A stretch of 23,182 nt of DNA from Flavobacteriaceae bacterium UBA3179 (GTDB lineage: Bacteria; Bacteroidota; Bacteroidia; Flavobacteriales; Flavobacteriaceae): positions 49,514 to 72,695 of the forward strand of contig DEXR01000038.1 of NCBI GenBank assembly GCA_002364245.1, in the 5' to 3' direction. This document shows positions 1 to 8,361 of the stretch, in pieces. Both the position numbers and the translations under genes were made by a program. The notes below the pieces were generated by a model. It had not been told where the DNA came from, did no database searches, and saw nothing but the letters and a program-made list of their open reading frames with translations. The first letter of the stretch is position 1; each line of letters opens with the position of its first letter.

Positions 1-2
1 TA

Positions 3-494
3 AAAAGCCCCACAGTAGCTTTAGACAGCCTAAAACATTCAAATACAAGCTTTAATCGATGGGCTTACGAAAAAAATAACTCCCTAGAGCGCATAAAGGA
101 AAACCCAACTGCCTTTGTCTTATACCTTGCCCAAAAAACACCCTTTTTTCTGTTTTTCTTTACACCCATTTACGCTTTCTTTTTCTGGTTTCTGTATTCA
201 AGTAAGAAATACTCGTACATGGAACACACGGTATTTATTTTCCATATTTTCAGTTTTGTTTTTTTAGGGATGATCATAAGCCTACTTCCAGATTTCTTAT
301 TAGGTTTCCAGCTATTTTCCAGCCTCTTATTTATATTAGTTGGCCCTTTTTACTTTTATAAAGCACTTCGTAACTTTTATAGACAAAACCGTTTTATAAC
401 TATCGTTAAATTTGTATTTTTAAGCAATGTTTTTCTGCTTGGGGCTGGATTGGCAGCATTTTTCTTTTTCTTGGCCACCGCAGCATTTTATTAA
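3..494 (+). CDS. DUF3667-type membrane protein, C-terminal part (5' end outside window)
   Basis: The reading frame is open from the left edge to the TAA at 492-494, so this is the last roughly 163 codons of a gene that starts upstream. A start at the ATG at 219 would cut the frame, because coding-like sequence in the same frame runs back to base 3. The visible part begins with a polar stretch (SFNRWAYEKNNSLERIKENP) and is followed by about four hydrophobic segments rich in Phe, Leu and Tyr, with the short motif MEHTVFIFHIFSF between the first two. This pattern (soluble linker, then a helical membrane domain carrying an EH..F..H..SF motif) resembles the Bacteroidota DUF3667 family, whose N-terminal zinc ribbon would lie outside the window. 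Function is unknown. The stop is 4 nt before the apaG start, so the two are probably co-transcribed. The family call is from pattern recognition and is moderately sure. Confidence 0.65.
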   Translation, partial: KSPTVALDSLKHSNTSFNRWAYEKNNSLERIKENPTAFVLYLAQKTPFFLFFFTPIYAFFFWFLYSSKKYSYMEHTVFIFHIFSFVFLGMIISLLPDFLLGFQLFSSLLFILVGPFYFYKALRNFYRQNRFITIVKFVFLSNVFLLGAGLAAFFFFLATAAFY

Positions 495-498
495 ACCA

Positions 499-885
499 AT
501 GGTACAACAAATAACAAAAGGGATTAAGATTTCGGTCATTTCCAGATTTGAAGGAACTTTGATCAATAAGCAAAAAGAGTGCTATACCTTTTCGTACACC
601 ATTACTATTGAAAACCAAAGCAAAAACACCGTTCAGCTTTTAACTCGTTATTGGAAAATAAAAGACGCTTTAAAGCATACCGAAATAGTTAAGGGAGAAG
701 GTGTGATTGGGGTTAAACCCGTTCTTTCACCAGGAGAAAAACATACATATAGCAGTGGCTGCCTGCTTACATCTCCTATAGGTTCTATGGAAGGGTATTA
801 CACATTTATAAATCTTGATGCTAAAACGAGGTTTAGAGTACGTATCCCCTCTTTTAAGTTACACGCAGCTTTTGCTTTAAATTAG
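499..885 (+). CDS. apaG: ApaG family protein
   Basis: This 128-residue protein is a stand-alone ApaG (DUF525) domain, a small immunoglobulin-like beta fold. The diagnostic features are the central run RYWKI (50-54), GEGVIG (66-71), the P-x-LSPGE stretch (to residue 80) and GSMEGYY (95-101). In enterobacteria ApaG is linked to Co2+/Mg2+ tolerance, but its biochemical role is not settled, so the name says little about function here. The open frame extends upstream to 427, but that part overlaps the preceding gene in another frame. The ATG at 499 gives the usual family length and an N-terminus MVQQITKGIKISV typical of ApaG. It follows the DUF3667-type gene by 4 nt, and its stop lies 3 nt from the stop of the convergent NRDE gene. 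Confidence 0.9.
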   Translation: MVQQITKGIKISVISRFEGTLINKQKECYTFSYTITIENQSKNTVQLLTRYWKIKDALKHTEIVKGEGVIGVKPVLSPGEKHTYSSGCLLTSPIGSMEGYYTFINLDAKTRFRVRIPSFKLHAAFALN

Positions 886-888
886 TTT

Positions 889-1590
889 TTAGAAAATTTC
901 TGATACAACTTTTTCTTCCTGAAGATCTTCGTACCGCATTTCTATCTTTTCATTTTTCACAATTTGAGTAATACTCTTTGTTTTTACAAAGCCACGGTCC
1001 ATAATCACATCTACATCAAGATCTCCTTCTCCGGCTGTTTTATGAAACTGAAGTAAATCTACAGCATTAGGCTTTAAGTTATCAAACAAGAAGGTTGAAA
1101 ACCATTTCTCGCGCTTCTCTTTCATCTCTTTGGTGTACAATAAAGAAGAAGACCAAATTTGTGGGGCCAAGGGTTTTTCTGTGAAATAAACTTGAGTTTC
1201 ATCCCAAACCAATTCATAAATTCGCAAATGTTTTGCCCAATCTACCATTATAAGTGTAAAAGGCTCAATACCATCAAAATTATACTTTTCAATTTCTGAA
1301 ACAGCATCATCTTTTGTTAAAAGGTCTGTAACAATAATACCACGACTCATTCGATAAGCATCTTTACGCTCGTGGGCCGTAAAACCACCATTAAGCAAAC
1401 AAATAAGACGCTTTTTTTCACTTAGCCCTATCCATGTGCCACCAGCCAATTCATCTTTCGGATATAACAACCTAGTACTATTTTCAACGTATGTATTAGG
1501 AACCAAGGTATTTCTTCCTGGCGCTTCATCACGATTAGAGGTTAAAACAAACCCATTATTAGATGTCGGAATAAAAGTTAGCGTACACAT
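889..1590 (-). CDS. NRDE (TANGO2-like) family protein
   Basis: The protein has 233 residues and begins MCTLTFIP, followed by the signature NRDE at residues 19-22 in the context LTSNRDEAPGR. This is the hallmark of the NRDE/TANGO2 family (Ser/Thr-rich protein T10 in older annotation). The conserved Cys2 directly after the initiator Met, with the beta-rich N-terminus, recalls Ntn-hydrolase folds. Whether this family is an enzyme is not established; TANGO2 in eukaryotes has been linked to lipid and heme handling. A second typical block is ELAGGTWIGL (about 48-57). No signal peptide or membrane segment is seen, so a cytoplasmic location is likely. The gene diverges from pruA across a gap of 195 bp and converges on apaG with 3 bp between stop codons. 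I see no clear TAnnTTTG promoter for it. Confidence 0.85.
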   Translation of the reverse strand: MCTLTFIPTSNNGFVLTSNRDEAPGRNTLVPNTYVENSTRLLYPKDELAGGTWIGLSEKKRLICLLNGGFTAHERKDAYRMSRGIIVTDLLTKDDAVSEIEKYNFDGIEPFTLIMVDWAKHLRIYELVWDETQVYFTEKPLAPQIWSSSLLYTKEMKEKREKWFSTFLFDNLKPNAVDLLQFHKTAGEGDLDVDVIMDRGFVKTKSITQIVKNEKIEMRYEDLQEEKVVSEIF

Positions 1591-1736
1591 AGCTATTCAG
1601 TCTATAATTCTTTCTGAAAATTACAAAAAACCCAGCTATCTACGAGAAAAGTTTCATTATAAAACATAAGTCTTCTCAGCTTCTATAAACGAATAACTTA
1701 ACAACCCAATAACATAAATTCTCCAACCTAAATTTG

Positions 1737-1744
1737 TACCTTTG
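1737..1744 (+). promoter_or_regulatory. Candidate -7 promoter element of pruA
   Basis: TACCTTTG matches the Bacteroidota -7 consensus TAnnTTTG and is followed by C, as is common. It lies 41 nt before the pruA ATG, which leaves a short leader of roughly 35 nt. No clean TTG at the -33 position is visible, so the call rests on the -7 match and its position. Confidence 0.55.
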
Positions 1745-1785
1745 CACCCTTATAAGTATGAACATATTAAAAATTAAATAAACCT

Positions 1786-3417
1786 ATGGGAAAAGGATTT
1801 TTTGAAGTACCGGTAGCCGAAAACGAGCCAATCTTGAGCTACGCTCCCGGAACTCCTGAACGAGAAGAAGTTTTAAAAGCCTACAAAGAGATGTACAACA
1901 GCACCATAGATGTGCCGCTTTACATTAACGGAAAAGATATTGAGACTGGAGATACCGCTACTATGGCACCTCCGCACGATCATAAACATGCATTGGGCGT
2001 TTATCATAAAGCTGAAAAAAAACATATTGAAGACGCCATAGAAGGTGCTTTAGAAGCTAGAAAAAAATGGGCTAAAATGCCTTGGGAAAACCGAGCTGCT
2101 ATTTTTCTTCGCGCTGCTGAATTGATTGCTGGACCCTACCGAGCCAAGATTAATGCAGCTACCATGTTGGGGCAATCTAAAAATATTTTTCAAGCTGAAA
2201 TAGATTCGGCTTGTGAGTTAATTGACTTTTTACGCTTCAACGTTCAGTCAATGATTGAAATCTACAAGGAGCAACCAGAATCTACATCGGCTGCTTGGAA
2301 TAGATTGGAATACCGCCCATTAGAAGGTTTCGTATATGCAATCACTCCTTTTAACTTTACCGCAATTGCTGGAAACCTTCCTTCAAGTGCTGCGTTAATG
2401 GGGAACGTTGCTATCTGGAAACCTAGTGATAGCCAAGTATATTCAGCAAAAGTAGTGTTGGATGTATTTAAAGAAGCTGGTGTACCAGATGGTGTAATTA
2501 ATATGGTAATGGGTGACCCAGAAATGATCACAGATACCATTTTGGCAAGTCCAGACTTTAGCGGATTGCACTTTACAGGTTCTACAACGGTGTTTAAAAA
2601 CATCTGGAAACAGATAGGAAATAACATCCATAACTACAAAACATACCCTCGTATTGTTGGTGAAACAGGTGGAAAAGACTTCATTATTGCACATAAAACT
2701 TCAAACCCGAAGCAAGTAGCAACTGCTATTTCAAGGGGTGCTTTTGAATTTCAAGGTCAAAAATGTAGTGCGGCCAGTCGTTGCTATATCCCAAAAAGTA
2801 TTTGGGGCGATGTGAAAAAATATGTTCAGGAAGATTTAAAGTCCTTTAAAATGGGAACGCCTGAAAATATGGACAATTTCATCAATGCAGTGATTCATGA
2901 AGTCTCTTTTGATAAATTGGCAAGTTATATTGACCAAGCCAAAAAAGATGACAACGCTGAAATTATTGCAGGTGGTGATTATGATAAAAGCGAAGGGTAC
3001 TTCATTCAGCCTACGGTTATTAAAACTGAAGACCCTAAATACACTACTATGTGTACTGAACTTTTCGGTCCAGTAGTAACCATTTATGTGTATGAGGATG
3101 ACAAATGGGAAGAAACACTTCATTTAGTTGATGGAACAAGCGAATATGCTTTAACAGGTGCCGTATTTAGTGAAGATAGATACGCACTGCAACAAGGTGT
3201 GGATATTCTTGAAAATGCAGCAGGAAACTTCTACTTAAATGACAAACCAACAGGTGCTGTTGTAGGACAACAACCATTTGGTGGTGCACGAGCAAGCGGA
3301 ACAAATGATAAAGCTGGAAGCAAATTAAACCTATACCGCTGGATTTCGCCACGTATGGTTAAAGAAACGTTTGTTTCACCAACTGATTACAGATATCCAT
3401 TTTTAGGTGAAGATTAA
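1786..3417 (+). CDS. pruA: L-glutamate gamma-semialdehyde dehydrogenase (1-pyrroline-5-carboxylate dehydrogenase)
   Basis: This 543-residue aldehyde dehydrogenase oxidises glutamate 5-semialdehyde to glutamate with NAD+, the second step of proline catabolism. The length and the N-terminus (MGKGFFEVPVAENEPILSYAPGTPER) match the ALDH4 type found in Bacteroidota and in eukaryotic mitochondria, not the bifunctional PutA. Visible ALDH landmarks are ITPFNFTAIAGN (186-197), FTGST (263-267), the general base Glu293 in VGETGGKD, and the catalytic Cys327 in FQGQKCSAASR. The C-terminal block PFGGARASGTNDKAG is also typical. No proline dehydrogenase domain is fused or adjacent in this window, so the partner enzyme must be encoded elsewhere. 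The gene is monocistronic: a TAnnTTTG element lies 41 nt upstream and a strong terminator follows the stop. Confidence 0.95.
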   Translation: MGKGFFEVPVAENEPILSYAPGTPEREEVLKAYKEMYNSTIDVPLYINGKDIETGDTATMAPPHDHKHALGVYHKAEKKHIEDAIEGALEARKKWAKMPWENRAAIFLRAAELIAGPYRAKINAATMLGQSKNIFQAEIDSACELIDFLRFNVQSMIEIYKEQPESTSAAWNRLEYRPLEGFVYAITPFNFTAIAGNLPSSAALMGNVAIWKPSDSQVYSAKVVLDVFKEAGVPDGVINMVMGDPEMITDTILASPDFSGLHFTGSTTVFKNIWKQIGNNIHNYKTYPRIVGETGGKDFIIAHKTSNPKQVATAISRGAFEFQGQKCSAASRCYIPKSIWGDVKKYVQEDLKSFKMGTPENMDNFINAVIHEVSFDKLASYIDQAKKDDNAEIIAGGDYDKSEGYFIQPTVIKTEDPKYTTMCTELFGPVVTIYVYEDDKWEETLHLVDGTSEYALTGAVFSEDRYALQQGVDILENAAGNFYLNDKPTGAVVGQQPFGGARASGTNDKAGSKLNLYRWISPRMVKETFVSPTDYRYPFLGED

Positions 3418-3436
3418 TCATCTAAATTATGTATTT

Positions 3437-3464
3437 AAAAAGCCCCTTAATTGGGGCTTTTTTT
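3437..3464 (+). terminator. Rho-independent terminator of pruA
   Basis: The stem AAAAAGCCCC (3437-3446) pairs perfectly with GGGGCTTTTT (3453-3462) around the loop TTAATT, and a T-run continues to 3464. It starts 19 nt after the pruA stop and isolates pruA from the NUDIX gene. Confidence 0.92.
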
Positions 3465-3511
3465 ATGTTTGATGGTGCTTTAATTTCTCTCTTTTGTTGT
3501 ATCTTTTTACT

Positions 3512-4090
3512 ATGAAATATACCATCAAAAATGAACAAGTAGTTTTTAACGACCATTATAAAATTTTAAAGGCTCAGGCAACATATGATACATTTAATGG
3601 AGACACCATTAAAACTAAAAGATTAGCTTTTCATAGAGGAGATTCTGTTGCTGTTGTACTTTACGAAAAAGATACGGACAGCATTTTATTAACAAAACAA
3701 TTTAGATACCCCACCACACAACATAACGAAGGCTGGATATTAGAAATACCCGCAGGTTCTCTTGAAAAAGACGAAAACCCGTCAAGCTGTATGGAACGTG
3801 AAGTTATGGAAGAATTAGGCTATAAAATCAATACACCTCAACTTGTCTCCCAATTCTATACATCTCCTGGAGGTTCAACCGAGAAGCTTTCTCTTTTTTA
3901 CGCTGAAGTATCTTCAGAAGATAGAACCGAAAAAGGAGGCGGTGTTAAAAGTGAGGATGAAGATATTCAATTGATAAAAATTCCGGTTGAGGAATTGGGC
4001 ATATATCTTTTAGAAAAAATAATAGACGCTAAGACCATTATTGGGTTACAATGGTTTTTGTTTCAGAAAATAAACGATGTTAAACGCTGA
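3512..4090 (+). CDS. NUDIX hydrolase, ADP-ribose/nucleoside diphosphate-sugar pyrophosphatase type
   Basis: This 192-residue protein contains a full NUDIX box at residues 82-104 (G-x5-E-x7-REVMEELGY), which binds the catalytic Mg2+. The preceding stretch LEIPAGSLE and the following SPGGSTEKLSLFYAEV (119-133) are characteristic of the ADP-ribose pyrophosphatase/GDP-mannose hydrolase (NudF/NudK, YffH/AdpP) branch, which splits nucleoside diphosphate sugars to a nucleoside monophosphate and a sugar phosphate. The exact substrate cannot be read from the sequence. An in-frame TTG at 3494 would add six residues, but the ATG at 3512 is preferred because a -7-like TATCTTTT (3500-3507) ends just before it. 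That would make the transcript nearly leaderless. The gene converges on rsmG with a 23-nt gap. Confidence 0.9.
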   Translation: MKYTIKNEQVVFNDHYKILKAQATYDTFNGDTIKTKRLAFHRGDSVAVVLYEKDTDSILLTKQFRYPTTQHNEGWILEIPAGSLEKDENPSSCMEREVMEELGYKINTPQLVSQFYTSPGGSTEKLSLFYAEVSSEDRTEKGGGVKSEDEDIQLIKIPVEELGIYLLEKIIDAKTIIGLQWFLFQKINDVKR

Positions 4091-4113
4091 TTTTTATTAT
4101 AGAATGAAGAAAA

Positions 4114-4743
4114 TCATCCTTTATACTTTAAGGGCAGGTGTACCACACATTTTGTTTCAAAAAAATCTTCTTCAAAATAATTGGTCAAATTATAAACGGT
4201 TGCTTTCGGGAAGTTAGCAAGTTCTTCGGTAAGATCACCTCCTTTTAAATAAAGAACTCCATTTTTAAGTTCGTGTGTGCTTTTTTTGGCAACCCTTCCC
4301 TTTATCCAGCGTACAAAAGTCTCCATCTGTGCCACAGCACGGCTTACTATAAAATCATATTGTCCAGATATATTTTCAGCTCGATCGTTGGTTATCGTTA
4401 CATTTTTCAAACTTAACCCTTCTGAAACTTCTTCAACTACTTTAATTTTTTTCCCGATGCTATCCACTAAATGAAAGTGTACTTCAGGAAATAAAATTGC
4501 TAACGGTATACCTGGAAAACCACCTCCTGTTCCAATATCCAAAACCTTGGCACCCTTTTTAAATGGCTGAACTTTAGCAATCCCTACTGAATGAAGAACG
4601 TGACGTAAATACAATTCGTCAATATCTTTACGGGAAACAACATTTATTTTCAGGTTCCAGTCGTGGTAAAGGGCTTCTAGTTTAGCAAATTGTTTTTGCT
4701 GATTTTCAGAAAGATGTGGGAAATACTTTAAAATTAAATCCAT
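4114..4743 (-). CDS. rsmG: 16S rRNA (guanine527-N7)-methyltransferase RsmG
   Basis: The 209-residue protein is a class I SAM-dependent methyltransferase of the RsmG (GidB) family, which methylates N7 of G527 in 16S rRNA; loss of the enzyme is known to give low-level streptomycin resistance in other bacteria. The SAM-binding motif VLDIGTGGGFPGIPLAI spans about 67-83. Upstream there is the typical KINVVSRKDIDELYLRHVLHS region, and downstream SRAVAQMETFVRW. Length is normal for the family. The start ATG is supported by a -7 element TACTTTTG (4761-4768, minus strand) 17 nt upstream of it. The gene is probably monocistronic; its 3' end faces that of the NUDIX gene. Confidence 0.95.
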   Translation of the reverse strand: MDLILKYFPHLSENQQKQFAKLEALYHDWNLKINVVSRKDIDELYLRHVLHSVGIAKVQPFKKGAKVLDIGTGGGFPGIPLAILFPEVHFHLVDSIGKKIKVVEEVSEGLSLKNVTITNDRAENISGQYDFIVSRAVAQMETFVRWIKGRVAKKSTHELKNGVLYLKGGDLTEELANFPKATVYNLTNYFEEDFFETKCVVHLPLKYKG

Positions 4744-4760
4744 AAAAGAAATCTATATCA

Positions 4761-4768
4761 CAAAAGTA
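4761..4768 (-). promoter_or_regulatory. Candidate -7 promoter element of rsmG
   Basis: The minus strand reads TACTTTTG, a match to TAnnTTTG, 17 nt upstream of the rsmG ATG. This predicts a leader of about 10 nt. No convincing -33 TTG is present at the usual distance. Confidence 0.5.
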
Positions 4769-4874
4769 TGCTTTATAGATAAATTTTCTATGGTTGCGGC
4801 AAGGTATTTGCTTAAAGATATGTATTTTTATCCATTAATTTTTTCAGAAGGATTTCTGTACAAATACAAACTAA

Positions 4875-5975
4875 GTGAACACTCCTCATATTAAATTTTC
4901 GCGCGTAGATTCAGCTAAATTTTTTAGAACATTAAACAAACGCGTAAACTCTTATTTCAAGGAAAACAAGATACAACGTACTGGTAATTGGAAATTACAC
5001 ATAAAGACAGTTGTTATGTTTTCGCTCTACCTCACCCCTTATTTTTTATTGTTAACTCTAGATTTTCCTACTTGGGCACAAATACTTTTTACAATCGTTA
5101 TGGGTGTAGGAATGGCAGGTGTGGGCATGAATGTAATGCATGACGCAAATCACGGCTCATATTCTTCAAAAAAATGGATTAATAAAGTAATGGGTAGCAG
5201 TATGTACATTCTTGCCGGAAATGTCTATAATTGGCAAGTACAACATAATGTGTTACACCATACCTATACAAATATACACGGTCACGATGAAGATATGGAA
5301 GCCGGTAGAATCATTCGATTTTCAAAGCATGCTAAATGGCGACGTTTTCATAAATTTCAACAATATTACAGTGTTTTCTTATACGGGTTGCTAACCTTTA
5401 ATTGGGCACTAACAACTGATTTTAAACAGACCAAACGCTATTTATCAAAAAAATTATCTTACGGAAAACTACCTAAGCCCATTACGCAATGGAGTTTGTT
5501 AATAATTACTAAGCTAATCTATATGGGAGTTTGGATCGTAATCCCTATTTTATTTTTTAACATCGCTTGGTGGAAAATATTAATAGGCTTTTTCATTATG
5601 CACTATGTTGCCGGCCTCATTTTAAGTATTGTGTTTCAGCTGGCACACATCGTAGAAGATACCGATATGCCGTTACCAGATAAAACTGGGAATATGAAAA
5701 ACACCTGGGCAATCCATCAACTGTTCACTACCGTTAATTTTTCTACAAAAAATAAAATAGTAAACTGGTTTACTGGCGGGTTGAATCATCAAGTGGAACA
5801 CCATATTTTTCCAAATATCAGTCACGTACATTACTCTAAAATTTCAGAAATTGTACGCGAAACTGCATTAGAGTTTAACCTTCCATACAACGAGTACAAG
5901 ACAACAAGAAGTGCCATTATAGCACACTTTAAATATTTAAAACAAATGGGGCTAAAGCCCTCAATACCTGCATAA
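4875..5975 (+). CDS. Membrane fatty acid desaturase (acyl-CoA/linoleoyl-type)
   Basis: This 366-residue integral membrane di-iron desaturase introduces a double bond into fatty acyl chains and so tunes membrane fluidity. The three histidine boxes are all present: HDANH (89-93), HNVLHH (124-129) and HQVEHH (305-310). The Q/H-x2-HH form of the third box is typical of the front-end/linoleoyl-CoA desaturase group. Hydrophobic segments lie around residues 45-62, 68-86, 208-230 and 232-256. There is no fused cytochrome b5 domain. The start is GTG at 4875: no in-frame ATG occurs until well inside the first membrane segment, and the N-terminus NTPHIKFSRVDSAKFF is typical of flavobacterial homologues. 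It leads a tight cluster, with the aminotransferase following by 9 nt. Regiospecificity cannot be inferred from the sequence. Confidence 0.92.
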   Translation: MNTPHIKFSRVDSAKFFRTLNKRVNSYFKENKIQRTGNWKLHIKTVVMFSLYLTPYFLLLTLDFPTWAQILFTIVMGVGMAGVGMNVMHDANHGSYSSKKWINKVMGSSMYILAGNVYNWQVQHNVLHHTYTNIHGHDEDMEAGRIIRFSKHAKWRRFHKFQQYYSVFLYGLLTFNWALTTDFKQTKRYLSKKLSYGKLPKPITQWSLLIITKLIYMGVWIVIPILFFNIAWWKILIGFFIMHYVAGLILSIVFQLAHIVEDTDMPLPDKTGNMKNTWAIHQLFTTVNFSTKNKIVNWFTGGLNHQVEHHIFPNISHVHYSKISEIVRETALEFNLPYNEYKTTRSAIIAHFKYLKQMGLKPSIPA

Positions 5976-5984
5976 TTTACCTAT

Positions 5985-7175
5985 ATGAAGCAACAACTTT
6001 CTGACCGCGTTAACAAAATGGCCACATCTGCTACGCTTGCCATGGCAGCCAAAGCAAGGGAACTTCGAGAAGAAGGAAGAGACATCATTGGGCTTAGTTT
6101 AGGCGAACCAGATTTTACGGTTCCAGAGTTTGTAAAGGAAGCCGCTATAAGTGCCATTACTGAAGATTATCACGCATACACCCCTGTTGATGGTTACGGA
6201 GAGTTAAAACAAGCCATTATTAAAAAATTTAAACGAGACAACAATCTTGAATACAAACCTTCACAAATTGTTGTTTCTACAGGTGCCAAACAATCATTGG
6301 CTAACTTAGCACAGGTTTTACTCAACGAAGGAGATGAAGTTTTGTTGCCAGCACCATATTGGGTAAGTTATAGTGATATAGCCAAAGTGGCCGAGGGTGT
6401 TCCGGTAGAAATAAAAACTAGTATTGAAACCGACTTTAAAGTTACCCCAGAAGCACTGGAAGCAGCTATTACCCCAAAGACAAAAATGATTATGTATAGT
6501 TCGCCCTGCAACCCTAGTGGTTCAGTTTATAGCCGGGATGAGCTTCGTGCCTTAGCAGATGTTTTAGTAAAGCATCCAGACATTATCGTAGTCAGTGATG
6601 AAATATACGAGCATATTAATTTTACTGGCGAACATGCTTCAATGGCTCAATTTGACGATATGTACAACCGTACCGTTACCGTAAATGGAGTTTCAAAAGC
6701 ATTCGCCATGACAGGCTGGAGAATAGGTTTTATTGGTGGTCCCGAATGGATTGCAAAAGCCTGTACAAAAATGCAAGGCCAAGTAACCAGCGGTGCTAAT
6801 TGTATTGCACAACGTGCCACTATAACCGCCTTAGAAGCATCCCCTTCTAAAATCAAATACATGGTGGAAGCGTTCAAAGGGCGTAGAAAACTTATTTTAG
6901 ACTTACTTTCTGAAATTCCCGGGATAAAAACCAACGAACCAGAAGGCGCTTTTTATGTGTTTCCAGATGTTTCAAGTTTCTTCGGAAAAACCATAAACGG
7001 CACCAAAATCAATAACGCTACTGACTTCTCATTGTTCTTATTGGAAGACGCCTTAGTGGCAACCGTAACAGGTGAAGCTTTTGGCGATCCAAATTGCATT
7101 CGTCTTTCTTATGCAGCTTCCGAAGCAGATATTGTAGAAGCTATGAAACGGATTAAAAAAGTACTTTCAGAATAA
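5985..7175 (+). CDS. Class I pyridoxal-phosphate aminotransferase (aspartate aminotransferase type)
   Basis: This 396-residue fold-type I PLP enzyme is of the bacterial aspartate aminotransferase Igamma (AspB/AspC-like) group. It would exchange amino groups between aspartate and 2-oxoglutarate or related acids. Landmarks are LSLGEPDF (37-44), the cofactor-contacting stretch STGAKQSL (98-105), SPCNPSG with Asn176, VSDEIYEH with Asp205, the Schiff-base Lys238 in VNGVSKAFAMTGWR with Arg246, and the substrate carboxylate-binding Arg in NCIRLSYA near the C-terminus. Some members of the group also transaminate prephenate or aromatic acids, so the substrate is not certain. It sits 9 nt after the desaturase and about 20 nt before purT, so one operon is likely, although the three products share no obvious pathway. 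Confidence 0.93.
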   Translation: MKQQLSDRVNKMATSATLAMAAKARELREEGRDIIGLSLGEPDFTVPEFVKEAAISAITEDYHAYTPVDGYGELKQAIIKKFKRDNNLEYKPSQIVVSTGAKQSLANLAQVLLNEGDEVLLPAPYWVSYSDIAKVAEGVPVEIKTSIETDFKVTPEALEAAITPKTKMIMYSSPCNPSGSVYSRDELRALADVLVKHPDIIVVSDEIYEHINFTGEHASMAQFDDMYNRTVTVNGVSKAFAMTGWRIGFIGGPEWIAKACTKMQGQVTSGANCIAQRATITALEASPSKIKYMVEAFKGRRKLILDLLSEIPGIKTNEPEGAFYVFPDVSSFFGKTINGTKINNATDFSLFLLEDALVATVTGEAFGDPNCIRLSYAASEADIVEAMKRIKKVLSE

Positions 7176-7196
7176 ATAATTCAAAAAATATAATTG

Positions 7197-8360
7197 ATGG
7201 CAACCATACTTTTACTTGGCAGTGGCGAACTGGGAAAAGAATTTACTATAGCCGCGCAACGTATAGGCCAAACCATCATTGCTGTAGATAGCTATGAGAA
7301 AGCCCCAGCTATGCAAGTAGCAGATAGCTTTGAAGTCATCAATATGCTAGATGGTGATGCTTTAGACGCTATTGTTGAAAAACACAAACCAGATTATATT
7401 GTCCCAGAGATTGAAGCTATCCGCACAGAACGCTTCTACGAATATGAAAAACAAGGTTACACAGTGGTTCCTTCAGCAAAAGCTGCCAATTATACCATGA
7501 ACCGGAAGGCCATTCGTGATCTGGCCGCGAAAGAATTAGGCATTAAAACCGCCGATTACCGTTATGCAACTTCTGCAGAAAGCTTACAAAAAGCTGTTTC
7601 TGAAATTGGCATGCCGTGTGTTGTAAAGCCGCTAATGTCTTCTAGCGGAAAAGGACAAAGCACTATAAAAACCGAAGCAGACATTGAAAAAGCGTGGCAA
7701 TATTCTCAAGAAGGTTCCCGTGGAGACGTGGCTGAAGTAATTGTAGAGGCTTTCGTTAATTTTAACTACGAAATCACCTTACTCACTGTGACGCAAAGAA
7801 ACGGTGAAACTCTTTTTTGCCCGCCTATTGGCCATAGACAAGAACGCGGTGACTATATGGAAAGTTGGCAACCTGCGTCTATGGAAGACATTCATTTAAA
7901 AACCGCCCAAGAAATGGCAGCTAAAGTAACCAAATCGCTCACGGGAGCAGGTATTTGGGGAGTTGAATTTTTTGTAGCTGATGATGGTGTTTACTTTTCT
8001 GAACTTTCACCAAGACCTCACGATACGGGGATGGTCACCTTGGCCAACACCCAAAATTTTAATGAATTCGAACTACACTTACGAGCTATATTAGGACTTC
8101 CTATTCCTGAAATTACACAAGAAAAAATTGGTGCCAGCGCAGTAATTTTAGCATCAGGTGATTCAAAAGACCCTACTTTTGAAGGGTTGGAAATTGTTTC
8201 GGCAACCTCAAAATGTGATTTTAGATTATTCGGAAAACCCACCGCTAGACCTTATAGACGGATGGGGGTAGTTGTTACTTATGATTCTGTAGATAGTTTA
8301 GTTTCCGAAGTAACAAAGAAAGCAAGAAAATTAGCAGATAAAATTGAAGTAAAGCTTTAA
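7197..8360 (+). CDS. purT: Formate-dependent phosphoribosylglycinamide formyltransferase (GAR transformylase 2)
   Basis: This 387-residue ATP-grasp enzyme makes formyl-GAR from GAR, formate and ATP, the formate-dependent version of the third step of de novo purine synthesis. It begins [16 protein letters not shown], the PurT preATP-grasp Rossmann domain, followed by [10 protein letters not shown]. The central ATP-grasp domain contains [11 protein letters not shown] (phosphate-binding loop), and the metal-binding region includes GVEFFV and [16 protein letters not shown], which are PurT-specific. The length matches the E. coli enzyme. A TTG at 7194 directly precedes the ATG at 7197; the ATG is chosen because it gives the canonical N-terminus. 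Its stop lies 1 nt from that of the convergent trkH, with no terminator in between. Confidence 0.95.
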   Translation: MATILLLGSGELGKEFTIAAQRIGQTIIAVDSYEKAPAMQVADSFEVINMLDGDALDAIVEKHKPDYIVPEIEAIRTERFYEYEKQGYTVVPSAKAANYTMNRKAIRDLAAKELGIKTADYRYATSAESLQKAVSEIGMPCVVKPLMSSSGKGQSTIKTEADIEKAWQYSQEGSRGDVAEVIVEAFVNFNYEITLLTVTQRNGETLFCPPIGHRQERGDYMESWQPASMEDIHLKTAQEMAAKVTKSLTGAGIWGVEFFVADDGVYFSELSPRPHDTGMVTLANTQNFNEFELHLRAILGLPIPEITQEKIGASAVILASGDSKDPTFEGLEIVSATSKCDFRLFGKPTARPYRRMGVVVTYDSVDSLVSEVTKKARKLADKIEVKL

Positions 8361-8361
8361 T

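Noticed and set aside
427..498. Upstream extension of apaG
   Set aside because: It overlaps the end of the preceding membrane protein gene in another frame and would make ApaG longer than the family norm.
4089..4114. Terminator between the NUDIX gene and rsmG
   Set aside because: GATTTT/AAAATC can pair, but the stem is short, AT-only at its core and lacks a T-run.
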